Origin: VSJD01 sp041653875
GTDB lineage: Bacteria; Verrucomicrobiota; Kiritimatiellia; JAAZAB01
Length of the DNA: 64,000 nt
NCBI GenBank assembly: GCA_041653875.1
Contig: JBAZEM010000014.1
Span: 6,129-70,128 of the forward strand
Reading direction: 5' to 3'
This document shows positions 1 to 9,223 of the stretch, in pieces. The position numbers were made by a program, and so were the translations under genes. The notes under the pieces are model-generated. The model was not told where the DNA came from. It did not search any database and worked only from the letters and a program-made list of their open reading frames with translations. Positions within the stretch are counted from its first letter, which is position 1; each line of letters opens with the position of its first letter.

Positions 1-1
1 C

Positions 2-457
2 GCCGTGCGCGAGTTGATCGGCGCCCTGGGGCGGCGTGTGACCGTGGTATTGGCGACCCATTCGCTCGCGGAAGCGGAAGCCATTTGCCAACGGGTGTTT
101 ATCATGAATCACGGGCGCATTGTGGCGTCCGATTCGCCCGGGCGCCTGGCGGCCCAGTTGCAATGCAATGTCAGTGTGGCGGCCGAGATTGCCGGCCCGC
201 CGGACGAAGTGGCGGAGCAATTGCGGTGTGTGCGCGGGGTTCTGACGGTTCAACTGGCGGAACCGGCGGCCGGCAACCTTGACGATGGGGCGGTCCTGTG
301 GCGCCGGTATCGGATCGGGTGTCGTTGCGGCACAGATATCCGTCCGGCGGTGTTCGGACTTGCCGCCGCGCAGGGCTGGCCGTTGCGCGAATTGAGTCTG
401 GAGGCATTCGAGTTGGAAGACGTCTTTGTCGAATTAACCGCGTCCGCAGGTCGGTGA
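2..457 (+). CDS. ABC transporter ATP-binding protein, C-terminal part (runs off left edge)
   Basis: Only the last 151 or so residues are present and the frame is open to the window edge, so the true start, Walker A, signature and Walker B lie outside. What remains begins near the H-loop (ATHSLAEAE) and continues with the usual tail (FIMNHGRIVASDSPGRL), followed by a C-terminal extension as in exporters of the ABC-2 / gliding-motility GldA class. It would hydrolyse ATP on the cytoplasmic side for the permease that starts 5 bp downstream. Family identity rests on the H-loop and on context; the substrate is unknown. Confidence 0.85.
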   Translation, partial: AVRELIGALGRRVTVVLATHSLAEAEAICQRVFIMNHGRIVASDSPGRLAAQLQCNVSVAAEIAGPPDEVAEQLRCVRGVLTVQLAEPAAGNLDDGAVLWRRYRIGCRCGTDIRPAVFGLAAAQGWPLRELSLEAFELEDVFVELTASAGR

Positions 458-462
458 AACCA

Positions 463-1209
463 ATGGCCAACATTATAACTCTGTTAAAACGGCAGCTCCG
501 GGCATATTTTCACACGCCCCTGGCCTACGTGATCATGGCGGCGTTCCTGGTGGTGGCGGGTTTGGGTTTCTGCCGGCCGCTCGTCCAGCATCTGGGCGAG
601 CGAATTGGCGTGGGGGAACTCCTGTTCGGCGCGCCCTATTTCTGGGTGGCGGTACTGGCGGCCGTGGCGCTGATCACCATGCCGTTATTTGCCGAGGAGC
701 GCCGGAGCGGCACGCTGGAAATGTTGCTGACGGCGCCGGTGACCGACCTGCAAGTTGTCCTGGGTAAATATGCCGGCGCGCTCATATTCTTCCTGTTGAT
801 GACCATGCCCACGGCGGCGTATTTTATCCTGCTGAAAGTCGTGGCGCGCGGCATGGCGGCGCCGGATTGGAGGCCCATCTTCACCGGTTACCTGAGCCTG
901 TGGCTCATTGGCGCTTGTTTCATCGCCATCGGCATGTTCGTCTCGGCCCTGACGCGCAGTCAGGTTGTGGCGGCCGTGGGCTGTTTCGTCGCGGTCAGCA
1001 TCTTTTTTTTCCTGGACACGGTGCGGCTGGTTGTGCCCGGCGCCGCGGCCCAGGAAGCGCTGACGTACCTGTCGAGCGCCCAGCATGTTCGGGAATTTGC
1101 GCAGGGCATTGTGGATACGCGGCCCATCGTGCTCTATCTTTCGCTGGCCGTGTTCTTCGTTTTTGCCACGCTCAAGGCGATCGAGGCGCGGCAATGGAAG
1201 CAACTATGA
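463..1209 (+). CDS. ABC-2 type permease (GldF-like)
   Basis: A 248-residue integral membrane protein with about six hydrophobic segments, the first at residues 15-35. It carries the ABC-2 permease signature ERRSGTLEMLLTAPV after the second segment, which in this family couples to the ATPase. The ATG at 463 is preferred to upstream in-frame starts because the region before it encodes the end of the preceding ATPase. Its TGA overlaps the next ATG, indicating translational coupling with the GldG-like gene. The set ATPase, permease, GldG-like, DUF4340 is the standard layout of gliding-motility-type ABC systems, which also occur in non-gliding bacteria; substrate unknown. Confidence 0.85.
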   Translation: MANIITLLKRQLRAYFHTPLAYVIMAAFLVVAGLGFCRPLVQHLGERIGVGELLFGAPYFWVAVLAAVALITMPLFAEERRSGTLEMLLTAPVTDLQVVLGKYAGALIFFLLMTMPTAAYFILLKVVARGMAAPDWRPIFTGYLSLWLIGACFIAIGMFVSALTRSQVVAAVGCFVAVSIFFFLDTVRLVVPGAAAQEALTYLSSAQHVREFAQGIVDTRPIVLYLSLAVFFVFATLKAIEARQWKQL

Positions 1210-2681
1210 AACACCGCTTCGCATTCAAGTGCTGGCTGACGGGGCTCGGCGTGTGGGTCGCGCTCGGACTCTCGGCGCTCATGGTTCTCATGGTGAATTA
1301 CCTTGCCGGCCGTCATCCGTTCCGGTTCGACGTCAGCCGCGCGCGGCATTACGCCCTGACCGCGGAAACCAAGAGCCTGCTGGACCGTCTGCCGGCGGAT
1401 ATTCGGGTCGTTGTTTTTATGAGCGCCGAGCAGGAGCTATATAGCGACGTGCAAAGTCTGCTCCGGGAATATGCGTATGCGTCGGCGCGCTTGCGCATCG
1501 AATATGTGGACCCCCATCGCGACATGGTCCGCAGCAAGGAGCTGGCTCTGCAATACGACCTGCGCGAGCCGAATCTGATCGTGCTCGATGCCGGGGTCCG
1601 GCGCCGCATCGTGCCGGTGACGGACCTGGCCGACTACGATTATACGCCGACACTTGCCGGCCGCGCCAAGGTGCTACGGCGGTTTTGCGGCGAACAGGCG
1701 CTTTCGACCGCGCTCCAGGGCCTTTCGCAGACCCGCAAACCCGTGGTCTATTTTCTTGCGGGCCACGGCGAGCGCCAGACGGACAATTTCGATCCCTACA
1801 CGGGTTATTCCGTCATTGCCCGCATTATGGAGAAAAACAACCTGGAGGTTAAGCCGCTGAGTTTCAGCGGCGTCAGCGCCGTGCCCGCCGACGGCGACGC
1901 CCTGATCGTTGCCGGCCCGACCAAACGGCTGACGCATCCGGAAGTCGAAATGATCAAGGCTTACCTGAATAATCACGGGCGTTTGTTGTTGCTGGCGGAT
2001 CCCGGCCTGGATTCCGGGCTGGAGGAAATGCTCGAACTCTGGGGCGTGCGCGTGGGATCGGATCGCGTGGTGAGCTCGTCCACAGCCGGCCGGCAATTGC
2101 TGGCGACATCCTACGGGGAGCATCCCATCACCGCGCGGCTGAAAAATGTTACCACCATTTTCACCATGCCCCGCTCGGTCCAGCCGCTCGTGGGAATCCC
2201 CGGCCGGGATCGGACAGGCAACGCTACCGCGGACAAACCGGCGGATAAGCCGCGCGTCACCATCCTGGCCTCGAGCGGCGACCAGGGCTGGGCGGAGCTT
2301 TCAGTCAACCAGAATCCGCCCAAATTCGATCCCGGGGTGGACCAGGCCGGGCCGGTGCCGGTGGCGGTGGCTGTCGAAAAAGGGCCTGTGTCCGGCATGG
2401 AAGTGGAGCTTCCGCCTACGCGCCTGGTGGTCGTTGGCGATTCGGTGTTGGTTTCGAACGGCGCCTTGCTGGGTGGCTATAATCCCGATTTCTTCATGAA
2501 TGCCCTGAATTGGCTGCTGGAACGCAATGAGACGTTTACGATCGCGCCCCGTGAGCCTATGACGATCCAAGTGGCCTTGGACCGGGGCCATTTGCGCCGG
2601 CTTTCGGCGCTGGTGGTGGCGGGCGTGCCGGGGTTGGCGGTCCTGCTGGGAATTATGGTCTGGGCCCGGCGGCGAAGATAG
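1206..2681 (+). CDS. GldG-like ABC transport auxiliary protein
   Basis: A 491-residue protein with an N-terminal membrane segment (about residues 10-32), a large extracytoplasmic part and a C-terminal membrane segment (about 462-485) ending in an arginine-rich tail. The extracytoplasmic part matches the GldG / uncharacterised ABC auxiliary family: a DIRVVVFMS strand early, FLAGHGERQ in the middle, and a Rossmann-like segment LIVAGPTKRLTHPEV with LLLLADPG. It probably assembles with the two upstream gene products. The ATGA overlap with the permease sets the start; a longer frame reaches back to 867 but would overlap the permease extensively. Specific role is unknown. Confidence 0.82.
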   Translation: MKHRFAFKCWLTGLGVWVALGLSALMVLMVNYLAGRHPFRFDVSRARHYALTAETKSLLDRLPADIRVVVFMSAEQELYSDVQSLLREYAYASARLRIEYVDPHRDMVRSKELALQYDLREPNLIVLDAGVRRRIVPVTDLADYDYTPTLAGRAKVLRRFCGEQALSTALQGLSQTRKPVVYFLAGHGERQTDNFDPYTGYSVIARIMEKNNLEVKPLSFSGVSAVPADGDALIVAGPTKRLTHPEVEMIKAYLNNHGRLLLLADPGLDSGLEEMLELWGVRVGSDRVVSSSTAGRQLLATSYGEHPITARLKNVTTIFTMPRSVQPLVGIPGRDRTGNATADKPADKPRVTILASSGDQGWAELSVNQNPPKFDPGVDQAGPVPVAVAVEKGPVSGMEVELPPTRLVVVGDSVLVSNGALLGGYNPDFFMNALNWLLERNETFTIAPREPMTIQVALDRGHLRRLSALVVAGVPGLAVLLGIMVWARRRR

Positions 2682-2689
2682 GATTACTC

Positions 2690-2977
2690 AATGTACAGGA
2701 ATTTTCCGCCATTGGCGGATCCGCCTCTGGCGGACAATTCGGGTAGAGCCGGTTTTTCCTCCAGAGGCGGATCCGCTTTTGGCGGAATACCGGCTATCCT
2801 GTCCGAAGATAGCCGACATAAAGTCGGCTCTACATGAAAAAGTCGCCGCCATTGGCGGCCTAATTAAATGTATAGGAAATCCAAACCCGCCGGGTCAGGG
2901 GATCCGGCCTACAATACTGTAGGCCCGGTGCCCTCACCGGGCGTTATGAAAAAGCCGCCCCGCTGCGGGGCCTAACT
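2690..2977 (+). repeat. Intergenic modular palindromic repeat units (copy 1)
   Basis: This gap has no plausible gene. It holds two consecutive repeat units. Each opens with a header resembling ATAGGAAATCC or CAGGAATTTTCCGCC, carries one or more GC-rich palindromes around GGATCC, and closes with a tail of the form ATGAAAAAG plus a CGCC hairpin and GGCCTAA. The first unit (about 2695-2863) contains GGCGGATCCGCC-type palindromes and the inverted pair AGCCGGTTT / AAAGTCGGCT. The second (about 2869-2975) contains CCGCCGGGTCAGGGGATCCGGCC and the stem GCCCGGTGCCCTCACCGGGC. Near-identical units recur at 37.9-38.4 kb and 45.1-45.3 kb. Confidence 0.85.
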
Positions 2978-2983
2978 TGAGCC

Positions 2984-4822
2984 ATGCATAGTCGAACCAC
3001 ATTTTTTTTGCTGATTTTGACGCTGCTTCTGGGCGCATTTATCGCCATTGTGGAGTGGGGCGCGAAAGACGAGGATGAGCGGGATCGGCCGAGTCCGCGG
3101 CTCCTTGATATCGAACCGGAAAACGTCACTTATTGGTCTTTCTCCCGGGACGCCTTGTTCGTGGCGTGCGCGAATGAGCAAGGCCAGTGGCTGATTCATA
3201 AACCGGTGGAGGCGCGCGCCGACAGCATCAAGCTCAATCACATGCTGGCCGTCATGGCTAAATTGCCGCGCGGGGAAGTTGTGACGGCCGCCCAGCGCGC
3301 CAGCCGCGCGCTCTCCCTGGACGATTACGGATTGGCCAAGCCCCTGGCCCGCATGGTCCTGGGCGATGCGGATCGTCGTTATGCGCTCGCCGTCGGCGGA
3401 CTATCGCCGATGAAGGACGCGGTCTATGTGCAGGTGGACAATTCCGATGACGTCATCGCCACCGCGACGAACCTGCTGGACGTCATTCCCCGCGCGGCGG
3501 CCGATCTCCGCGATCCCTACCTTCTGGCCGGCGCGCCCGCCTATGTGCAAGGCCTCGCCATCAAGCGCCTGGGCGGCCCGCTCGTCGAGATTGTCCGGGA
3601 AGGCGCGGAATGGATCATCCATAAACCCATTACGGCCCGCGCCGACTTCTTCAAGGTTTCCAGTCTTCTGGAAAGGCTCTTCAATCTCCAGATTCAGCAA
3701 TTCGTGGCCGAGCGCTTGGTCGATCCGGCCATCTATGGTTTGAGCGATGACGAAACGATTCTGCAATTCAACATCTGGAAGGATGAGGAAAAAAACGGCG
3801 TTAAATTGTGTTTTGGCAATCGGACCGACGAAAAAGGCGATTCGATCTATGCCGCCTACCGCGGAACCGGTTCGGTATTTGCCGTCCGGAGGGATCAGGT
3901 TGACGCTTTGAAAGTGGGCGTCGGCGATCTCCGCGATTCGCGGCTTTATTTCATGGCGGCGAGCGCCATCGCCTGGATTCGGGTCGAAGAAGGCGAAAAA
4001 GCGTTACAGCTCCAGAAGGCCGCGTCCGGCCTCTGGCAGGTGACGGCGCCCGCGCAATGGAAGGCGGATACCCGCATCGTGGAAGATCTGATCGACCGCC
4101 TGAATGCCTTGCGCATCGAGGGATTTCTGAACAGCACCAATCTCCCGGAACTGGGCTTGGATCCGCCCGCCCGTGTGATTCGCATGGCCGATGCCGTGCC
4201 GGTCATGAATATCGGTACGCAGGGCGTGGCCGGCGCGGCGGCACCCGCGCTTCAGCCCGCGGGCGCGCTGCCGGCCGGCCGGACGCTGGCCATGAGCCGG
4301 CCTCTGCCGGGCAGGGAATATATTTATGCCAAGTTCGAGGATGAGGACCAGATCTACCAACTTTCGGTGGCGGCGGCGGTTACCCTGGCGCTCGATCCGG
4401 TCGCCTATCGCGACAGCGTGGCGCTGGCCTTGGACCCCGCGTCCGTTACGAAGATCGTGCTCCGTAAAAAGGACATTGCGCAGGCTGTGACGCGGGAAAG
4501 AACCGGGCCGTGGGTTCCGGCGGCGCCATCCATTGGGCCTGTCAATTTGGCGGTCATTACAACCTTATTGGAAAAGATGACGACCTTGCGCGCCGCGCGC
4601 TTCGAGCGCTCGGAGCGCAACGATCTCGGCATCTATGGATTGAAAAACCCGCGTGCTTCTTTAACCTTTATTCTGAGCGGTCAGGAAGACATTCAAAAAA
4701 CCCTCGTCCTGGGGGAAGCTTCCGAGGACCAGGGCGTGTATGCAACCGTGCAGGGGCAGGAGGTGGTGTTCATTCTTCCCAAAGCGCTGGCCGACCAGCT
4801 CCTGCAGGATATAACCCGGTGA
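2984..4822 (+). CDS. DUF4340 domain-containing protein
   Basis: A 612-residue protein with one N-terminal membrane anchor (about residues 6-26) and a long extracytoplasmic region. Three internal segments resemble each other: one with GQWLIHKPVEARADSIKLN, one with EWIIHKPITARADFFKVSSL and one with GLWQVTAPAQWKADTRIVED. This repetition is typical of DUF4340, which commonly follows GldG-like genes and is thought to be a periplasmic accessory of the ABC system. It lies 302 bp after the GldG-like gene, separated by repeat units, and 4 bp before the AsmA-like gene. The ATG sits just beyond the repeat tail with no strong Shine-Dalgarno sequence. Biochemical function is not known. Confidence 0.8.
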   Translation: MHSRTTFFLLILTLLLGAFIAIVEWGAKDEDERDRPSPRLLDIEPENVTYWSFSRDALFVACANEQGQWLIHKPVEARADSIKLNHMLAVMAKLPRGEVVTAAQRASRALSLDDYGLAKPLARMVLGDADRRYALAVGGLSPMKDAVYVQVDNSDDVIATATNLLDVIPRAAADLRDPYLLAGAPAYVQGLAIKRLGGPLVEIVREGAEWIIHKPITARADFFKVSSLLERLFNLQIQQFVAERLVDPAIYGLSDDETILQFNIWKDEEKNGVKLCFGNRTDEKGDSIYAAYRGTGSVFAVRRDQVDALKVGVGDLRDSRLYFMAASAIAWIRVEEGEKALQLQKAASGLWQVTAPAQWKADTRIVEDLIDRLNALRIEGFLNSTNLPELGLDPPARVIRMADAVPVMNIGTQGVAGAAAPALQPAGALPAGRTLAMSRPLPGREYIYAKFEDEDQIYQLSVAAAVTLALDPVAYRDSVALALDPASVTKIVLRKKDIAQAVTRERTGPWVPAAPSIGPVNLAVITTLLEKMTTLRAARFERSERNDLGIYGLKNPRASLTFILSGQEDIQKTLVLGEASEDQGVYATVQGQEVVFILPKALADQLLQDITR

Positions 4823-4826
4823 AGGC

Positions 4827-7064
4827 ATGATTCTGCGCAAAATCAAATACGGCGCGTTTATCTTTTTTGTCGCGGCGCTTGTGGCCGTGCTCTATTTAAG
4901 CCTCATCGGCCTGCCGGATGTTGTGGCGCGCAACATCGAGAAACGATTACAGCTCGGCGATCTGGTGGTCACGCTGGAGAAGGTGAAGCTGGGGGTTTTC
5001 GAGGGCATTATCGCGACGCGCGTCCGTTGTCACCGCAAGGGCGATATCGGCGTTCCCCTGCTCGACGCCGAAAGAATCGTTTTGCGCCTCCAGCCCTGGG
5101 CCTGGTTAATGGGCCAAAACGGCGTCTCCGGCGTGGTCATCAAGAACGGCGTGGTGTCCGTGCCGATTAAAAGCGCGGCGACGAACGATGTGTTGCCCCG
5201 GGTGGAACGGTTTAACCTCCAGGTATTGTTTGCGCGGGTCGCCTGGGATACCGGCCGCTCCGCGAACGGGGCGAATGGCGCGGAGGGCGCCACGCTTCTG
5301 CGGGTGGAGGAGTGTGCCGCCCGAATGCCCGGGATCAAACTGACCGGGCGCGGCGAACTGGTTTTGCCGCGCGAGGACAATAAGCCGGCCGGGGCGGCGG
5401 CGGGCGGCGAAAAGAAAAATAAAGTCAGCTTGGTGAAATTGTTGACCGCCTGGGATCGGTGCGGGCTGAGCACGAACGGCAGCGGCGTCGTGAATGTGGA
5501 TGTGACTTGCTCCCTGAATCCCGCCGATATGAATGCGCTGGATGTCAAGGTCCAGGCGGATGCGCGGCGCACTTGCATTCGAAAGACGGTGCTCGGCGCC
5601 TGGTGTCTCAAGCTGAATATGAAAGGCGCCGGCGGCGAAGGCGTCTTGGATTTGGTCGATGCCGATATCGAGGGCGCCCCGGTGGCGAAGGTTAACGGCC
5701 GGTTTCGCTTCGATGAGCAGAACTTCGTTCTCCAGTCGTTGGATGCCACCGTGGGCCAAAATCGTTGGCGCGGCGCACTGCATCTCTCCGGCGCGTATGA
5801 TTGGAAAGCCCGGCAGTGTCAGGGCGCGATTACAACGGCATTCAATCCCAATGCCTTGTTGCCCATGCTGTATGCCCTGAATTTACCCCAGGCCTTCGTG
5901 ATCGAGTGGTTCCAGTTCGAGGATCAGCCCCCGGCCGGAAAGGCCGATTTTAAGTTTACCGTGGGGACCAATTGGATGTTCCACCTGAATGGCCGTGCCC
6001 AGGGGGACAATTGCCAGTACCATGGGGTTACCAACCTGCTGATGAAATCGGACCTGGTTATAGATTTTTCGCCCACCAACGCCTGGATGACGCTCACGCC
6101 CCTGCTGGCGGTGCGCGAGGAAGGCACAGTCCAGGGCGGCGCCTGCCTGGATTTTAACCGGGAGACCGTTCGTTTTAACGGTCTTTCCACGGCCGATCCG
6201 CAAGCGGTGGCCAGGATGCTCGCCCCGTTCATTGCGAACGTGGTGGGCCAATTCCGGTTTGAAGGACCGGCCAAGGTGGCCGCTTGGGGAACTGCCGGCT
6301 ACAGTGATTTGGCGCCCAACGATATGGATATCGAGGTTGACAGTCAGCGTTCCGGCTGGAAACAATTCATCATGGATCGCTGTTCCCTTAATTTGCGCGT
6401 GGTGGAAGATACCGCCTATATCAACGATGTGCAGGCCGATTTTTGCCGGGGACTTGTCCGTGGGTCAGGCGAGGTGTACCCCGTGTCGAACGCGACCAAT
6501 CTGCGCTACCGGCTCCAGGGCAATGCGCGCGAGGTGAATTTTCAGATGCTGACGCGCAACCTGACCGGCCAGGCGACGGACCAGTTCCATGGCTCGCTTG
6601 CGGGGCAGTTGGAGCTTGAGGGCTTTCTGAACGATCCCGGCGGTCGGACGGCCACGGGTCATGGGCGGGTCGAGATTAGCGCCGGCCGCCTTTTCCAGTT
6701 TCCGCTGTTCGGGGGGCTGACCGAGTTCCTGGGACATATTGTGCCGGGACTCAGCCTGGCTTTGCGGCAGACCGACGCGCGCGCGTCCTTCGTGATCAAG
6801 GATGGCAAGGTTCATTCGAACGACGTCATCATCGAAGGCGAGATCATTACGCTCACGTGCAGTGGCGACTATTACTTGAACGGCGACCTGGATTTCGCGG
6901 TGCAGGTTAAACTGCTCAAGAAAAACACGCTATTGGGCGGCATTCTTCAGATCGCCATGATGCCCGTCACCAAGATGTTGGAATTCCGCCTGACGGGCAC
7001 AGCCAAGGACCCCCGTTGGCGCCCGGCCTACCTTCCCAAGGAAATGTTCTTCATCTTCGACTGA
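4827..7064 (+). CDS. AsmA-like envelope protein
   Basis: A 745-residue protein with an N-terminal membrane segment (about residues 8-28) and a long beta-rich periplasmic region. Near the C-terminus (about 620-720) it has the AsmA C-terminal signature: GLTEFLGHIVPGLSLAL, then SFVIKDGKVHSNDVIIEG, then the closing GDLDFAVQVKLLK and TGTAKDPRWRP. AsmA/TamB/YhdP-like proteins bridge inner and outer membrane and take part in phospholipid or outer-membrane-protein homeostasis. It starts 4 bp after the DUF4340 gene, so the two are probably co-transcribed. Broad family assignment is good, exact subfamily uncertain. Confidence 0.75.
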   Translation: MILRKIKYGAFIFFVAALVAVLYLSLIGLPDVVARNIEKRLQLGDLVVTLEKVKLGVFEGIIATRVRCHRKGDIGVPLLDAERIVLRLQPWAWLMGQNGVSGVVIKNGVVSVPIKSAATNDVLPRVERFNLQVLFARVAWDTGRSANGANGAEGATLLRVEECAARMPGIKLTGRGELVLPREDNKPAGAAAGGEKKNKVSLVKLLTAWDRCGLSTNGSGVVNVDVTCSLNPADMNALDVKVQADARRTCIRKTVLGAWCLKLNMKGAGGEGVLDLVDADIEGAPVAKVNGRFRFDEQNFVLQSLDATVGQNRWRGALHLSGAYDWKARQCQGAITTAFNPNALLPMLYALNLPQAFVIEWFQFEDQPPAGKADFKFTVGTNWMFHLNGRAQGDNCQYHGVTNLLMKSDLVIDFSPTNAWMTLTPLLAVREEGTVQGGACLDFNRETVRFNGLSTADPQAVARMLAPFIANVVGQFRFEGPAKVAAWGTAGYSDLAPNDMDIEVDSQRSGWKQFIMDRCSLNLRVVEDTAYINDVQADFCRGLVRGSGEVYPVSNATNLRYRLQGNAREVNFQMLTRNLTGQATDQFHGSLAGQLELEGFLNDPGGRTATGHGRVEISAGRLFQFPLFGGLTEFLGHIVPGLSLALRQTDARASFVIKDGKVHSNDVIIEGEIITLTCSGDYYLNGDLDFAVQVKLLKKNTLLGGILQIAMMPVTKMLEFRLTGTAKDPRWRPAYLPKEMFFIFD

Positions 7065-7083
7065 ACCTGCAACCTAAAGATTT

Positions 7084-7184
7084 TTAACTACGAAACACGC
7101 AAAACACACGAAAGTTTAAAACAAATAAATTACTCGGTGTATTCTCTGTATCCATTTCGTGTATTTCGCGTGTTTCGTAGTTAA
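7084..7184. repeat. Long inverted repeat between convergent genes (acgaaacacgc word)
   Basis: Left arm 7084-7113 and right arm 7155-7184 pair at 28 of 30 positions around a 41-base AT-rich loop. The arm repeats a motif like ACGAAACACGC twice with variation. It lies between the convergent AsmA-like and GH109-type genes and could act as a bidirectional transcription stop, but there is no clean T-run after the stem. It belongs to the class of word-based intergenic inverted repeats found throughout this window. Confidence 0.8.
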
Positions 7185-7290
7185 TCCTCTCTTGCTCTTG
7201 CTTTTTTAACATCTTGTTTTTCTTAGCTGTTCCTGATGTGTCAGGTACTATCTACTCCCATACGCCCAAACTCCCACACGCTACTGTCGT

Positions 7291-8586
7291 TCAGGCCAGC
7301 GGCGCCGATCCGGTCTGACGCCAGTTCCCGCGCGTAAAATCGGGGAACGGCAATGGCAGGTTGTCCCATGCCACGGAAATGTCGGAAAGCGGTCCCGGCG
7401 CGCTCCAGGCGGCGGCGTCATAAACGTTCAGGTCCGGCGGCAACCCCCGGCGATAGGTCTGCACCAGGCGGTAGTTCATGATATAGTCCATGCCGCCGTG
7501 GCCGCCCAGCTTGAGCGCCTGGGCGCCGTGTTTTTTCCAAAGGGGATGCTCGTAGGCGTCCTCGATCGTGTCATAAGAATACCAATCGTGTTTTTTCTGG
7601 CCGTCGAAAAAGACACGGGGCGGATAGTCGCTAAAGATGCCTTTGGTGCCTTGAATCAGGTTTAGGCGGCTGTAAGGCCGGGGCGTGACGACGTCGTGTT
7701 GCAACATGATCGTGCGGCCATTCGCGGTCTGGATCAGCGAGGTGTTCATGTCGCCGCAGGTGTATTTTTCCAGGCGCCGGGGATCGGCGGCGCTCAGGGT
7801 GGCGTCGCGATATTCCGATAGCGCCGCCTCCCGACTGCTCATCGAGACCAGCCGGGCAAAGCGGTCGCCATGATGGATATCCATATACCAAGCCACCGGT
7901 CCCAGTCCGTGGGTGGGATAAAGGTTGCCGTTGCGAGTCATGTGCGGCTTGCGCCGCCAGAGTCCTTCGCTCTGCGACGCCACCAGTTCCGAGCGCAGAT
8001 CGTGAATATAGGCCGCCTCGCCGTGGGTGAGCGTCCCAAAACGCCCCTTACGGACCAGATTAAGCACCGTCAGTTCCTGTTTGCCGTAGCAGCAGTTTTC
8101 CAGGATGACGCAATGCCGGCGGGTGCGTTCGGAAACGTTTACCAGGCGCCAACAGTCGGCCAGAGTGGTGGCGCAGGGCACTTCGACGGCGACGTGTTTG
8201 CCGCATTCCATGGCCTGCACCGCCTGGGACGTGTGTAACTCCCAAGGCGAACAGATATAAACCAAATCGACGTCCGAGCGCTCGCACAGGCTCTGCCAGT
8301 TCTTTTCCAGGGCGGGCGCAAGCTGTCCCGCCTGCGTCACTTTTTCCTTGGCCTTGAGCATCGCCTCTTCCCGCGGATCGCTGATGGCCACAGCCCGCGC
8401 CCCCTTAATCGCCAGGATATCGTGCAACTGGTTCGCGCCGCGGTTGCCCATTCCGATGAAGCCGAATCGAACCAGATCCCGCTTTTCAAACGGCACATTC
8501 ATCATGGTCTTGCCCTGTGCCGGCGGGATCGCCTTGACATATGCCAGAGCCTCTTTCGCGCTCTTGCCGATTTCGTTAATTTTCAT
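7291..8586 (-). CDS. Gfo/Idh/MocA-fold protein, glycoside hydrolase family 109-like
   Basis: A 431-residue protein with an N-terminal Rossmann domain (GFIGMGNRG, about residues 42-50) and ISDP at the end of the second strand, so NAD(H) binding is likely. The second half matches the GH109 alpha-N-acetylgalactosaminidase pattern: ENCCYGKQELTVLNLVR, GEAAYIHDL, NLYPTHGLGPVAWYM, CGDMNTS, TPRPYSRLNLIQGTKGIF and GGHGGMDYIM. GH109 enzymes cleave glycosides by an NAD-dependent oxidation-elimination-reduction cycle. A CAT sits at the gene's upstream end with GGGGA ahead of it. No secretion signal or Tat motif is visible, whereas many GH109 proteins are exported. The gene is divergent from the cupin gene. 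Confidence 0.85.
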   Translation of the reverse strand: MKINEIGKSAKEALAYVKAIPPAQGKTMMNVPFEKRDLVRFGFIGMGNRGANQLHDILAIKGARAVAISDPREEAMLKAKEKVTQAGQLAPALEKNWQSLCERSDVDLVYICSPWELHTSQAVQAMECGKHVAVEVPCATTLADCWRLVNVSERTRRHCVILENCCYGKQELTVLNLVRKGRFGTLTHGEAAYIHDLRSELVASQSEGLWRRKPHMTRNGNLYPTHGLGPVAWYMDIHHGDRFARLVSMSSREAALSEYRDATLSAADPRRLEKYTCGDMNTSLIQTANGRTIMLQHDVVTPRPYSRLNLIQGTKGIFSDYPPRVFFDGQKKHDWYSYDTIEDAYEHPLWKKHGAQALKLGGHGGMDYIMNYRLVQTYRRGLPPDLNVYDAAAWSAPGPLSDISVAWDNLPLPFPDFTRGNWRQTGSAPLA

Positions 8587-8778
8587 GATTCCCCAAAGGT
8601 TTAAATGTTTTTGGTCCTTTCATTACCGTATTTAAAAAACATACCATTTCCCGTCCGGGAGTCAACCTGTTTGGTCGCCAGATGCCATTTCGCTGGACGG
8701 GATTGGCGCAGCTTGCTATCGTCGAATCCATACGTATATTCGTCAATCTTGCGCGTCGCAGGCATGGAAAGGAGCTAT

Positions 8779-9126
8779 ATGATCCGCAAAGCGTCTCAGA
8801 TGGAAACGGAAGTGCGGAATATCCGCAACGGCATCGGCAACGTCACCGTGCAGCATTTGTTCAAGAAGGAAGAAATCGGCGCCCGCACACGGATGTGTGC
8901 GCGCCTGACCGTGCCGCCCGGCGCGAGCATCGGCATGCACAAGCATGAAAATGAGGATGAGCTGTTTGTCATTACGCGCGGCATGGGCCTGATTGACGAC
9001 GGCAAGACCAAGGTGCCTGTCCAGGCCGGCGACGCTACTTTGACCGGCAAGGGCGAATCCCATGCGGTCATTAACAACGGCCAGGAACCGTTGGAAATGA
9101 TTGCCGTCATTATGCTGTACTCATGA
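8779..9126 (+). CDS. Small cupin-domain protein
   Basis: A 115-residue single-domain cupin. The first cupin motif reads PPGASIGMHKHENEDELFVITRG with the usual metal ligands H, H and E, and the second motif, GDATLTGKGESHAVINNG, supplies the last histidine. Small cupins of this type bind a metal and often act as sugar isomerases or small-molecule binding proteins. The ATG at 8779 is chosen because AAGGAG ends six bases before it; an alternative ATG at 8764 would overlap that site. It sits opposite the GH109-type gene across a 192-bp divergent intergenic region, so a sugar-related role is plausible but not shown. Confidence 0.8.
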   Translation: MIRKASQMETEVRNIRNGIGNVTVQHLFKKEEIGARTRMCARLTVPPGASIGMHKHENEDELFVITRGMGLIDDGKTKVPVQAGDATLTGKGESHAVINNGQEPLEMIAVIMLYS

Positions 9127-9144
9127 AAGTTTGGGTGTGCGGGG

Positions 9145-9214
9145 GTATGGGTGTAGGGGAGTAAAAAGAGTTTGTTCCATACACCGATACTCCCATACTC
9201 CCCTACGCTCATAC
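9145..9214. repeat. Intergenic inverted repeat (gtatgggtgtagggg word)
   Basis: Left arm 9145-9163 pairs with right arm 9196-9214 at 17 of 19 positions. The loop carries a further copy of the word (TACTCCCATAC). The same word recurs at 34.10-34.19 kb and a short form at about 7245-7285. The right arm ends ten bases before the alcohol dehydrogenase ATG, so the ribosome-binding region of that gene lies within or beside the repeat. Confidence 0.8.
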
Positions 9215-9223
9215 TTCCATATC

